Below, piece after piece: positions 56,479 through 64,000 of a stretch of 64,000 nt of DNA. Within the stretch, counting starts at the first letter, position 1; each line of letters begins with the position of its first letter. Both the position numbers and the translations under genes were made by a program. Below the pieces are notes generated by a model. That model did not search any database and was not told the DNA's origin. It saw only the letters and a list, made by a program, of their open reading frames with translations. Origin of the DNA: Gammaproteobacteria bacterium (lineage in GTDB: Bacteria > Pseudomonadota > Gammaproteobacteria > Arenicellales > Poriferihabitantaceae); contig JAUILZ010000010.1 of the NCBI GenBank assembly GCA_030432755.1, forward strand, positions 1 through 64,000, written 5' to 3'.

Positions 56479-58380
56479 ATGCCGACAGAGCGGAATCCGG
56501 TTGCGGCAGTCCACACACGAATGTCGAAAGCTCCATATCAGGTCAGGCTCGTCAACGCCAATCCGGATTTACGCCCCCAGTATCGGCTGGGCGACGCGGT
56601 TGTACTGCGTGCACAGTCGGCGGGGCAGCAAATCGCTCGCAGAATACTGCAGAACGCCGAGGCATTTCGACATACGATTCTGTATCGGTACCTGGAACAG
56701 ATCGATCTCCTGGATCCGGACCCACGATGGGACACGCTCAGGGAAGTGGTCCGCGCACATTCGACTCAGCCCCGTGTTTCGAAACCGGACCCGGATGAAC
56801 TGGTTATTCACCTGAGGATGGGTGACCACAAAGGATACCAGGGCAGCGTGGAAGAATTCGTCGCGTTCGTGCGCCATGTGGTTGAGCGATGGGAAACGCC
56901 GATCAACAGGGTGACAGTCGTTACCGCGATCCATTTTGGAGAATCGTTGATCCGGAACCGGTTGACGGCGGCACAACTGGAAGCGCACGCGGAGCGGGTG
57001 GTCGGGAGAATCCGTCGCATCGTCGAGGCATTGTCGACAGTCCTGCCATCAGCCGCAGTCTATTCGCACGACGACGTGGACACCGATTTCTGTTACCTGG
57101 CCAATGCCGTGAACCTGGTTCCCTGCGGCGGGAACTTTTCACTGTGTGCGGCGATGATCTCGGATGCGGAAATCTGCGTGCCGCCATGGGCGAATTCTGC
57201 CGGGTCTATCGACATCCGTGAATCACTGGCAACGACGTCGCGTCCGCCAGGTCCGGTAATTAACGGCGGATCCGGCAAAGGGTCAAGCCCGGAAAACAGG
57301 GAGACGGCCGCAATACTGTGTATTGCCAGGAATGAATCCCCTTACGTGGATGAATGGCTGGAGCATCATTTCCGGCTGGGATTCGATCGTATCTACTTCG
57401 TCAGCACGGACGACGATTTTCCGGCCGTGATCAATCGACTATGTCGGAACAGGTATCTGCCGCAACTGGAACTGTTTCATTTCAGGAATTTCCGGCAGAA
57501 CTGGCAGATCAGCTGCTACAACACGTTCCTGCCCTTTGTCGTTGAAGACTGGGTGATGGTCCTGGATCTCGACGAGTTTCTCTGTTTTCCGGCCCACGAA
57601 TCTCTCCAGTCCTTCCTCGCGGAAATCGACCACTCGATCTCCCAGGTTCAGTTCCCCTGGTTGTTGAGGGTGTCGAATCAGTACTGTCACGATCGCATCG
57701 CCGACATGGTGGCCGAAGGTACTTTCCACGCGTCTGATCATGTCAAGAGCATGGTCCGACGCGAATCCCTGGATAATCTCGGGGTGCACTCCCACCGATT
57801 CAGGGGGGGCAATGTCCTCAGCTCCGGAGAAGAGATTACACCGGCCCCGCGACATGTTCATCTCTTGTGGGATACGGCGTATACCCGGGACAATCCCTTC
57901 GTGCTGCATGTATCCTTGCGGGGATTTCTGGACAACCTGAACAGGATCCTGGGGCACCGGTTTTTCAACGAGAAAAACGATCGGCATGAGTGGGAGCGGG
58001 TTCGCGACTTTCTGACGGGGCAGGGCGATTGGGAAAGCATTCCCAATCGCTTTCTGCTTTGCAAGATGATTGAAAGGCTGCCCCCGGTCGAACAACCGGA
58101 ATTCACCATGCCTTGCCTGGATTCCACCACGGACACCGGATCTTTGAGGTCTCTTTTTGTCCATCACATTCACGAGTTGCTCGATGTTGTCATGCCTGTC
58201 TCGGAGGCATTCGACGCCACGCTGGAAGAGCGGTTCCAATTGAAGTGGAAACTGTCGCGGATGGACATTTCCGGTGCATTCGACCTGAACGACTACGCAA
58301 AGAGCGCAACCCAGGTTGCCTATCTCAGGGAATTACGCCGGTCCCTGTTGACAAGCCCGGGGAGGCCCGGTATCGGGTGA
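56479..58380 (+). CDS. Two-domain glycosyltransferase (fucosyltransferase-like plus GT2/GT92-like)
   Basis: Residues about 15-245 resemble GDP-sugar (O-fucosyl-type) transferases: VIHLRMGDHKGYQG near 115, and NFSLCAAMISDA near the end. Residues about 270-500 form a GT-A-like domain: AILCIARNESPYVDEWLEHH, WVMVLDLDEFLCF with the DxD-like metal site, and later HSHRFRGGN. The two parts suggest sequential sugar additions. No signal peptide is seen. The start is uncertain: GTG 56443, ATG 56479 or ATG 56521 are all in frame; none has a strong ribosome site. Sugar donors are not known. Confidence 0.75.
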   Translation: MPTERNPVAAVHTRMSKAPYQVRLVNANPDLRPQYRLGDAVVLRAQSAGQQIARRILQNAEAFRHTILYRYLEQIDLLDPDPRWDTLREVVRAHSTQPRVSKPDPDELVIHLRMGDHKGYQGSVEEFVAFVRHVVERWETPINRVTVVTAIHFGESLIRNRLTAAQLEAHAERVVGRIRRIVEALSTVLPSAAVYSHDDVDTDFCYLANAVNLVPCGGNFSLCAAMISDAEICVPPWANSAGSIDIRESLATTSRPPGPVINGGSGKGSSPENRETAAILCIARNESPYVDEWLEHHFRLGFDRIYFVSTDDDFPAVINRLCRNRYLPQLELFHFRNFRQNWQISCYNTFLPFVVEDWVMVLDLDEFLCFPAHESLQSFLAEIDHSISQVQFPWLLRVSNQYCHDRIADMVAEGTFHASDHVKSMVRRESLDNLGVHSHRFRGGNVLSSGEEITPAPRHVHLLWDTAYTRDNPFVLHVSLRGFLDNLNRILGHRFFNEKNDRHEWERVRDFLTGQGDWESIPNRFLLCKMIERLPPVEQPEFTMPCLDSTTDTGSLRSLFVHHIHELLDVVMPVSEAFDATLEERFQLKWKLSRMDISGAFDLNDYAKSATQVAYLRELRRSLLTSPGRPGIG

Positions 58381-58384
58381 CGGT

Positions 58385-59110
58385 CTATCCGTGATAGTCG
58401 CTGGTGGAGTATCCGACCCGGTTCTCCTGCACCCAGTCCAGTTCTTGCTGGATGAATTCCAGGTCTGCCTCGAAGATGGCTGGATATTCCCGTGGCGTGT
58501 ACACGGTGCCCGGCGCCCGGCCCATGTATCGTGATTCTCCCTCGAAGGAAGGATGCCGTAGCGCAATGTCAAACCGGCGCGCCACGTTTGCCAGTGTTGT
58601 AATGTCTTGCTGGACGTCCTCGTACTTCAAAAATGCGATGTTCTCGACGATGCCCTCCAGGTTCAACCAGTGCGCGAGCTTCATGGAACGCAATCTCAGT
58701 ACGTTCGGGGCTTCCTCGATGAACCAGAAATTGCCGCCGGCTGGTTTCCAGAATCGATTGATTCTCGATTTCTCGTAGCTGAGCCATGGTTTCCTCAGAA
58801 ACTGCGAAAACGAAATGTCCGCATGATTGTGGGCGTGATAGGGCCTTGCGTGTATCGAGCGGCTCCAGTCGTACGGGTTCCGCACTATGCAGAGAAACAA
58901 CGTGTCCGACGTGTCCTCATGGACTGATCGAATACACTGCGCGTCGGTGGTTTCGTTCGGCCTGGACCGGGGGTGATGATTTTTCAGGAACCAGTGCTTC
59001 CCGCCAAACTCCTTCGACAGGCGAACCCGCGCGAAATTGTTTTCTACCAGGCTGGCGATAAAATTGGTACCGGAGCATCGTTCTCCCAGTATCTGTATAG
59101 ACTCGATCAA
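58385..59110 (-). CDS. Sulfotransferase-like protein
   Basis: The 241-residue protein has the 5'-phosphosulfate-binding loop GERCSGTNFIA at the N-terminus and the 3'-phosphate-binding VRNPYDWSRSIH at about 75-86. It starts with TTG 59110; the phosphosulfate loop begins eight residues later, which supports this start. The C-terminal part has a GTVYTPREYPA loop. It is convergent with the glycosyltransferase gene (4 nt between stops) and divergent from the next sulfotransferase. Acceptor is unknown. Confidence 0.8.
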   Translation of the reverse strand: MIESIQILGERCSGTNFIASLVENNFARVRLSKEFGGKHWFLKNHHPRSRPNETTDAQCIRSVHEDTSDTLFLCIVRNPYDWSRSIHARPYHAHNHADISFSQFLRKPWLSYEKSRINRFWKPAGGNFWFIEEAPNVLRLRSMKLAHWLNLEGIVENIAFLKYEDVQQDITTLANVARRFDIALRHPSFEGESRYMGRAPGTVYTPREYPAIFEADLEFIQQELDWVQENRVGYSTSDYHG

Positions 59111-59225
59111 CTGCAGCCCTGCCGGTATCTTCCGGGTGAACCGTGGAAGGCGTGCGCGACAGGTGTCCCGCCGGGAGGCAGGATGCAGTAACGGGCAAGC
59201 CAGTTCGAGCAGCTAGCCGGGTCGA

Positions 59226-59912
59226 ATGCCAACCGTACTTTCATCGATGCCAGTTTACAGAAAATCACGCCTGGTCCACATTCATGTGCCGAAAACGGGC
59301 GGGACCGTCATCGGCAAAGTTTTCCACGAACATGATGAAATGGTCTGGGGGGAGGATTCCTGGGTCGGGCAGAAATATATGGATCAACGATGGTATGAGC
59401 TTCAGCATCTGTCACTGGCGGAGTTCAATCGATTGACCGGTGACGAATTCTCGGAGTTCCAGTCGTTTTCGGTCATTCGCAATCCCTATACGCGGTTGAT
59501 ATCGGAATATCTCTGGCGCCAGAGCCAGTCCCGATATCAGCCTGGCGCGGACATGTTGTCATTCGAGACATTCGACCAGTTTCTGTTGGCCATACCGGAG
59601 GATATCGACGCCAACTGGGATTATCACATGGCGTTTTCCGACCAGCGTCGCGCCAACTTTCTGATTCATGTTCGACCGCAGCATCACTATGTCTGCGGAC
59701 GGGATGGCCGACCCGGTCTGGACCACTTGTTCGCCTTCGAGCGGCTGCATCCGGATTTGACAGGATTTCTGGAGCGATTGAATCTCGATGCCGGGGCTAT
59801 CGTGACACCCGGCGACAGGTACTGCGCGGACTATTTTGATCGTCGGGCGCTGGACCGGGTCAATAAAATCTACCGAAAGGATTTTGCTCTGGGATCGTAT
59901 GCTTTGATATAG
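59226..59912 (+). CDS. Sulfotransferase of the PF03567 (Sulfotransfer_2) type
   Basis: The 228-residue protein shows HVPKTGGTVIGK, the 5'-phosphosulfate loop, and VIRNPYTRLISEYLW, the 3'-phosphate site, typical of carbohydrate sulfotransferases. ATG 59226 is the likely start; a second ATG at 59247 is also possible. No signal peptide is visible, so it would act in the cytosol before export of the product. The divergent sulfotransferase gene starts 115 nt away. Confidence 0.82.
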   Translation: MPTVLSSMPVYRKSRLVHIHVPKTGGTVIGKVFHEHDEMVWGEDSWVGQKYMDQRWYELQHLSLAEFNRLTGDEFSEFQSFSVIRNPYTRLISEYLWRQSQSRYQPGADMLSFETFDQFLLAIPEDIDANWDYHMAFSDQRRANFLIHVRPQHHYVCGRDGRPGLDHLFAFERLHPDLTGFLERLNLDAGAIVTPGDRYCADYFDRRALDRVNKIYRKDFALGSYALI

Positions 59913-60137
59913 GCTTATGATTTTTCAAGGAAATTGAAAGAACCGGGTTGGACCAGGGTACGTCGAGACAAGCCGCGGTAAACCGTGGTCCCTCTGTTGC
60001 GAGCGTCGATAGCCAACCGCCGGTGGGTTCCAGCCCGTAGTCCCTGCAAATCGTGCCCGGCTGCCTGATCACCGCCCGGTGACCTTCCCCGGCGATGGTT
60101 CCACGGCCCCGCGATGGATGGATGTTCAGATAAGTCC

Positions 60138-60166
60138 TTGTTAATAACAGGTAAATTGCGTACTAT
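60138..60166 (+). promoter_or_regulatory. Promoter of the Pro/Thr-rich peptide gene
   Basis: TTGTTA (60138-60143) and TACTAT (60161-60166) are exactly 17 nt apart, 67 nt before the ATG at 60234. The 321 nt from 59913 to 60233 contain no gene; this promoter is the only signal recognised there. It indicates the peptide gene is transcribed on its own, not just by read-through. Confidence 0.5.
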
Positions 60167-60233
60167 CCCCCCACGGAATTTCACCGTTCCAGGTCCACGC
60201 GTAAAAAGTTCATCGCCAGACGGGGTAACCAAC

Positions 60234-60545
60234 ATGTCAGACAATTCTTCGGACGACAACAGTTCTTCGAACGACAAGAAAAACCTTCCCGAAAGCGGCG
60301 GTCGCCGCAAGACCATTCGTCGCGTGCTTGTCGGGGGTGGCGTGATCACGTCGGGGGCCCACTTGTCGAAGCAATGGAGCAAGCCCGTCATCGAGAGTGT
60401 CCTGTTACCTGCGCACGCCCAGGGCAGCATTCCCCCCGGGAGGGGCACCCCCGTGGGCGGTTCGCCGACACCCCCGCCTACTCTCCCACCTACCGGTGCA
60501 CCGACCAGTGCGCCTACTGGCGCGCCGACAGTCGTCTTAGGTTAA
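60234..60545 (+). CDS. Small exported protein with Pro/Thr/Ser-rich tail
   Basis: The 103-residue protein has three parts. Residues 1-23 are polar (Asn/Asp/Ser-rich). Residues about 24-64 are a signal-type segment: RRKTIRRVLVGGGVITSG, then WSKPVIESVLLPAHAQ, with AHA a plausible cleavage site. The Arg pair resembles a Tat signal. The tail of about 40 residues is Pro/Thr/Gly/Ser-rich with GAPT/SAPT repeats (TGAPTSAPTGAPT). A GGGGT ribosome site precedes ATG 60234; a longer in-frame start at 60114 adds only unlikely residues. The tail is a good substrate for prolyl hydroxylation and O-glycosylation, matching the neighbours. Family otherwise unknown. Confidence 0.7.
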   Translation: MSDNSSDDNSSSNDKKNLPESGGRRKTIRRVLVGGGVITSGAHLSKQWSKPVIESVLLPAHAQGSIPPGRGTPVGGSPTPPPTLPPTGAPTSAPTGAPTVVLG

Positions 60546-60691
60546 GGCACTATCGGGATCGTTTCAGCTTGTTGGCTGAAACTCCAGGCGCGTTCAAGAC
60601 GGGGCTTCCGGAATTCAGACTACCGACCGGTCGTCGATCGTGTAGAGATAGCTGCACTGATTGGTCGTGCCGAAGGTTTTGATCATCTGAC

Positions 60692-61924
60692 GTGGAGTCG
60701 GAGCGCGCTGCTTCCGCTCTGGAGTATTGGCACCCGGTATCGCCCGTGGAGCGGTTTCGACCCTCCGAGCGCAATCGATACATCTGTTTTGACGTGGACC
60801 AGGGCGGGCTCAATAACATCCGCCTGGTATTCGAATACGTGGCGATTGTCGCGGCAATCACCGGGCGAACACTGGTGCTGCCACCGAGGCAGTCCTGGTA
60901 CCTGGTGAACCATGGCCCCAGGCACCGTGGGCACGGTGAAGGCGGGACCCGGTTCTCGGAACTGTTCGATATACTGGCGTTGCAGCAGGTCCTTCGCGTC
61001 CTGACAACCGAGGAATTTGTCGAGGAGGCAGCCGGACACCTGCCTGTCCCTGAAAGATTCCGGCGCCGCGGCGCCTTTGATTACCGTTCCAGCGACGATA
61101 CCCACTGGAAACTCTGGCGGGACTGGCTCCACGAAAACTCCGAAATGCCGGACTGGAATCCCTATGACACTGTCATTGCGTTCCCGGACAGGGCGCGGGC
61201 CGATCTCAGCTGGGTCACCGCCGACTACATAGACGGGCGGGATATCGTCGAATTTACCCCGGTACTCAATGCGTCTCCGATCATCTATTTCCCAAGCAAC
61301 TCCGGGCAGCGATATCTCGGGCCGGTTGCGACCATGCTCATCGGTGAAGATGAAACGTTACCGGCGCTCACCCGGCGCTTTCTGAAGCACCACGTTCGAT
61401 ACCATCCGGCGATTTTTGCCCTGGCCGAAGAGTGCATCAGGCAACTGCCGGGGCTCTTCAAATATCATGCCATCCATATCCGGCGAAACGACTTTCAGTA
61501 CGAACAAACCCGGGCAAATGCGAGTACCAGCCTGGGAAACATCGAGGCGCTGCTGGACCAGGGATTGCCGGTCTACGTCGCGACGGATGAAGTCGACGAG
61601 GAGTTCAGGAGAAGTTTCCGGCTCAACCACCAGGTGTACTTCTGGGAAGACGTGATGCGACGATACACCGGGCCGGGAATCCCCGATGGGTTGATCGGCC
61701 CCATCGAGCAGCTGATTTGCGCAGGAGCGCACCGCTTTATTGGCACCGACCTATCCACCTTCTCGACTTACATCGTCCGGTTGCGTGGCTATTTGCGGGC
61801 CCCGGATACGGCCAGTTACTTTCATACCGAGCACTACGCGGGGCCCCTGGACGCACCGGGAACGGACAATATGAAGGGGCGTTGCTACCTGAGGGAAAAC
61901 CCGCTCTACTGGCTTGACTGCTGA
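60692..61924 (+). CDS. O-fucosyltransferase-like protein (PF10250 type)
   Basis: The 410-residue protein resembles GDP-fucose protein O-fucosyltransferases: GGLNNIRLVFEYVAIVAAIT with LPPRQSWYLVNHG near the start, AIHIRRNDFQYEQTR with the catalytic-site Arg near 265, and FIGTDLSTFSTYIVRLRGYL near 350. The start is a GTG at 60692 with a weak ribosome site, so the 5' end is uncertain. Its stop overlaps the stop of the convergent fusion gene by 19 nt. It might fucosylate the Thr/Ser tail of the preceding protein; that is inference. Confidence 0.75.
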   Translation: MESERAASALEYWHPVSPVERFRPSERNRYICFDVDQGGLNNIRLVFEYVAIVAAITGRTLVLPPRQSWYLVNHGPRHRGHGEGGTRFSELFDILALQQVLRVLTTEEFVEEAAGHLPVPERFRRRGAFDYRSSDDTHWKLWRDWLHENSEMPDWNPYDTVIAFPDRARADLSWVTADYIDGRDIVEFTPVLNASPIIYFPSNSGQRYLGPVATMLIGEDETLPALTRRFLKHHVRYHPAIFALAEECIRQLPGLFKYHAIHIRRNDFQYEQTRANASTSLGNIEALLDQGLPVYVATDEVDEEFRRSFRLNHQVYFWEDVMRRYTGPGIPDGLIGPIEQLICAGAHRFIGTDLSTFSTYIVRLRGYLRAPDTASYFHTEHYAGPLDAPGTDNMKGRCYLRENPLYWLDC

Positions 61925-64000
61925 AGGATAACTTCCGGCAGGATGTAGTCGATCGGGCGGAAATGGACAAAAATGTTGTGGAAACTCCTGCCGACCAGGG
62001 GCGTTGGCCGGCCATGGGGTAATCGCCCGCCTTCATAAAGGAGCATCTCGCCCGGTGTCAGGAACACCTGGTGGCGGCGATAGCCGTGATCCTCGATTTC
62101 GAGGGGCCATTCCTCGTCGACGTCCTGCGCGATGTTGAGAATGGCGCTGATGATATGGGTTTTGGGCCGGTCCCGATGCACACCCAGCGTCGTGCCTTCA
62201 TGGTAGCGTCGTATGCCGTAAATCGTCGAGGGGAGCAGCTTTTTTCCACACCACTGTTCGCAAATCGGCGCCAGCTCCACGAACAGGCGCTGCTTCAATG
62301 CGTCCGGAATCGGTAGCAGGACCGAGGGCGCATTCTCATCCCTGCTGACAAGGCAATGACCATGTTCCGACATGCCTTCCTCGCCGGGAACGCTTGCCAG
62401 CGCTGCGCGCAGCGCGTCCATCAGGTCCGCGGGAATGGCGGCCTTTTGAAATCCGGTTGAGGTGTAGGCCTGGATGTATTCCTGGGGATCGCGTTGATAC
62501 ATCTCTCCGTCACCCAGGGACCGGAACCACTGGGTCAACAGCATCTTGTCTCCCGACCTGGGTGGCTTTCCCTGGTGCGCGGTATAGTGATTGGGAGTTC
62601 CGGACGGTAGCAGGTTGTTCCAGGCAACCAGTTTTCCCTGCCTCGGCACGATTGAGAGCCCCGCCGCGGTAAATTCCGTCGATCCGCCTTCCTCCACGTC
62701 GTTCAGGTATACCAGCACCGACCAGGTTCTCTGACCACCCAGTTCGTCATTGGCGTGCTTGTCAAACGTATCGGTTCCGGGCTCGAAGTAATCCGCGTGC
62801 GGCTTGTATTCCTGTCCCGGAGTATAGATGTGGCCCTGCAATGCCTCGGCGTAGCTTGGATTGATGCCGAGAAGCCTGGCAATTCGAATAGTCACTTCAT
62901 TGGCCAGCGGGCATTGCTCGTCATTGCGACCGAAAAAACAGGTCCGGTTGGTGCGGATTTCCGGGGTGCGCTCTCCCATCGCGGTCTCCGATGGCTGGTG
63001 ACGCGAGCGGATTTCCTCCATCAGTTCACGGCATTCCCGGGGATCCAGGAAGTCATTGACGGAATACATTTCGATCCGCGAGCTGGACACCTTGCGGATA
63101 TTCGGAATCAGCAGCCTGTCGTTGTTCGCCCGAGGCTGCTCGGAGAACGTGACGATATGCTCCAGCGGGATGCTGGGTTCCCAGTTCAGTTCGTTGCGAA
63201 TGGCGTCCCAGGGAAAATCCCTCAACACCAGTTCCTTGAACACCACGTCCCGGGAACACCCCCTGACGTGGATGCTGTGCCAGATCCAGTACTTCCATTC
63301 GTCGGGAAAGACGTGGCCTTCCGCTTGCCCGGCCGGGTGATGACTATCCGCACTCGCCGAACCCTGGCCCAGACTCGCCAGGAAATCTTCCGAGAGCGGC
63401 GGATCGGTTTCAATCGCGATCAGCGAGGATTTGCGGAAGTGAATGACCTGATCTCCCCGATCCCCCATGTTGAGGTAGACCACGCCGTCAGGATCCTGAC
63501 GCTTGTCCATGTGGGATTCGAACAGGCACCTGAGGACCGGGTTGCTTTCCTCGCACACCAGTTCCAGCGGCGGCATGTTCCTCAAATGAATCCTGAGTTC
63601 CAGCACCGCTGACTCCACGTCATTCGATATCGCGGACGCGTACTGCTCCATCAGGGTGACCGGGTCGGGAGGTATGCCATTTACTGCGTCGGGATGAGAC
63701 TCGAGGGTGCTGCAATCCAGTCCGGAATAGATGCGAAAGTCGTTCAGATCCCTCGCAGTGCCTGGTCCGTATCTGCCAAGCCGCTTTTCCGGATCACCCT
63801 GGTACAGCCAGCGAAGTCTTTCGAGCGCGGCTTCGTGAAATTGCTGGACTCTTTCGGGGTCATTGTCGTGCATGAATTTCCGGTTGGGTTCCGGGTGGAG
63901 TCGATGCCACGCCACGATCTGGCTCGGGTCGAAAAGGTCGTACCCGTGGGTGAATGACCGGATGGTCAGGGCAAACTCTTCGCCGGTGTAGAAATGACCG
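61906..64000 (-). CDS. Fusion: GlcNAc-transferase C-terminus, shared module, prolyl-4-hydroxylase, second 2OG-Fe dioxygenase (cut by window edge)
   Basis: The frame is open to the right edge, so the GT N-terminus is missing. Numbering from the GTG at 63915: upstream and up to about 75 is the PF11397-type end (FYTGEEFALTIRSFTHGYDLF, RYGPGTARDLNDF), parallel to the protein at 53996. About 103-174 is the module also found at the end of the 55160 protein. About 280-466 is a prolyl-4-hydroxylase domain with HAD (373-375), His447 and Lys457 as iron and 2-oxoglutarate residues. About 545-655 is a second 2OG-Fe domain with HRD (580-582), His634 and Arg643. The order implies hydroxylation and glycosylation of one substrate by one polypeptide. 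Confidence 0.82.
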   Translation of the reverse strand, partial: GHFYTGEEFALTIRSFTHGYDLFDPSQIVAWHRLHPEPNRKFMHDNDPERVQQFHEAALERLRWLYQGDPEKRLGRYGPGTARDLNDFRIYSGLDCSTLESHPDAVNGIPPDPVTLMEQYASAISNDVESAVLELRIHLRNMPPLELVCEESNPVLRCLFESHMDKRQDPDGVVYLNMGDRGDQVIHFRKSSLIAIETDPPLSEDFLASLGQGSASADSHHPAGQAEGHVFPDEWKYWIWHSIHVRGCSRDVVFKELVLRDFPWDAIRNELNWEPSIPLEHIVTFSEQPRANNDRLLIPNIRKVSSSRIEMYSVNDFLDPRECRELMEEIRSRHQPSETAMGERTPEIRTNRTCFFGRNDEQCPLANEVTIRIARLLGINPSYAEALQGHIYTPGQEYKPHADYFEPGTDTFDKHANDELGGQRTWSVLVYLNDVEEGGSTEFTAAGLSIVPRQGKLVAWNNLLPSGTPNHYTAHQGKPPRSGDKMLLTQWFRSLGDGEMYQRDPQEYIQAYTSTGFQKAAIPADLMDALRAALASVPGEEGMSEHGHCLVSRDENAPSVLLPIPDALKQRLFVELAPICEQWCGKKLLPSTIYGIRRYHEGTTLGVHRDRPKTHIISAILNIAQDVDEEWPLEIEDHGYRRHQVFLTPGEMLLYEGGRLPHGRPTPLVGRSFHNIFVHFRPIDYILPEVILQQSSQ

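Overview
The window looks like chromosome of a GC-rich, Gram-negative, probably gammaproteobacterial organism. Supporting signs are LPS-type envelope genes (porins, lipoproteins, YcbB/YcbK-type peptidoglycan enzymes, AmpD), PPK1, and a phosphoribulokinase divergent from a CbbR-type regulator, which together point to Calvin-cycle capacity. No rRNA operon, replication origin or CRISPR array was seen. The taxonomic call is inference from gene content only.

Left part (1-7449): the 5' part of ppk1 (minus, cut by the window edge), two overlapping CNNM/CorC membrane proteins, a CYTH protein and ampD, then prk and cbbR back to back, then tRNA-Phe. A 45-bp exact copy of the 3' end of that tRNA recurs at 10787-10831. 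It brackets about 3.3 kb that holds a parDE module and a hipBA module but no integrase. Beyond the second copy lie an HNH nuclease gene with a palindromic promoter and a very large protein of unknown family.

Middle part (15.9-53.2 kb): a lipoprotein, a TPR protein, a histidine phosphatase and a polymer-forming membrane protein. Next come a 1.6k-residue protein with a C-terminal HExxH site, an MFS remnant and an ABC-type binding protein. A seven-gene minus-strand operon (27151-34654) with every junction overlapping fits the aerobic 2-aminobenzoyl-CoA (anthranilate) pathway. It includes a fused monooxygenase/reductase, and its promoter carries a 13-bp inverted repeat over the -10 box. Cell-wall enzymes, a secreted Pcm, a membrane spermidine-synthase-like protein, two porins around an amidohydrolase lipoprotein, an SLC13 transporter and a tricorn-like protease follow. 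A PPK2 gene that has lost its whole nucleotide-binding core is at 53.4 kb.

Right part (53996-64000): the most unusual region. It holds a Skp1-GlcNAc-transferase-type glycosyltransferase, three sulfotransferase-like proteins, a two-domain glycosyltransferase, an O-fucosyltransferase-like protein, and a fusion of the same GlcNAc-transferase type to two 2-oxoglutarate/Fe(II) dioxygenase domains, the first prolyl-4-hydroxylase-like. Among them sits a 103-residue exported protein with a Pro/Thr/Ser-rich tail and its own promoter. The set could hydroxylate, glycosylate and sulfate that tail, a bacterial parallel of eukaryotic hydroxyproline glycosylation. This is inference from domain content and proximity; no activity is shown by the sequence.
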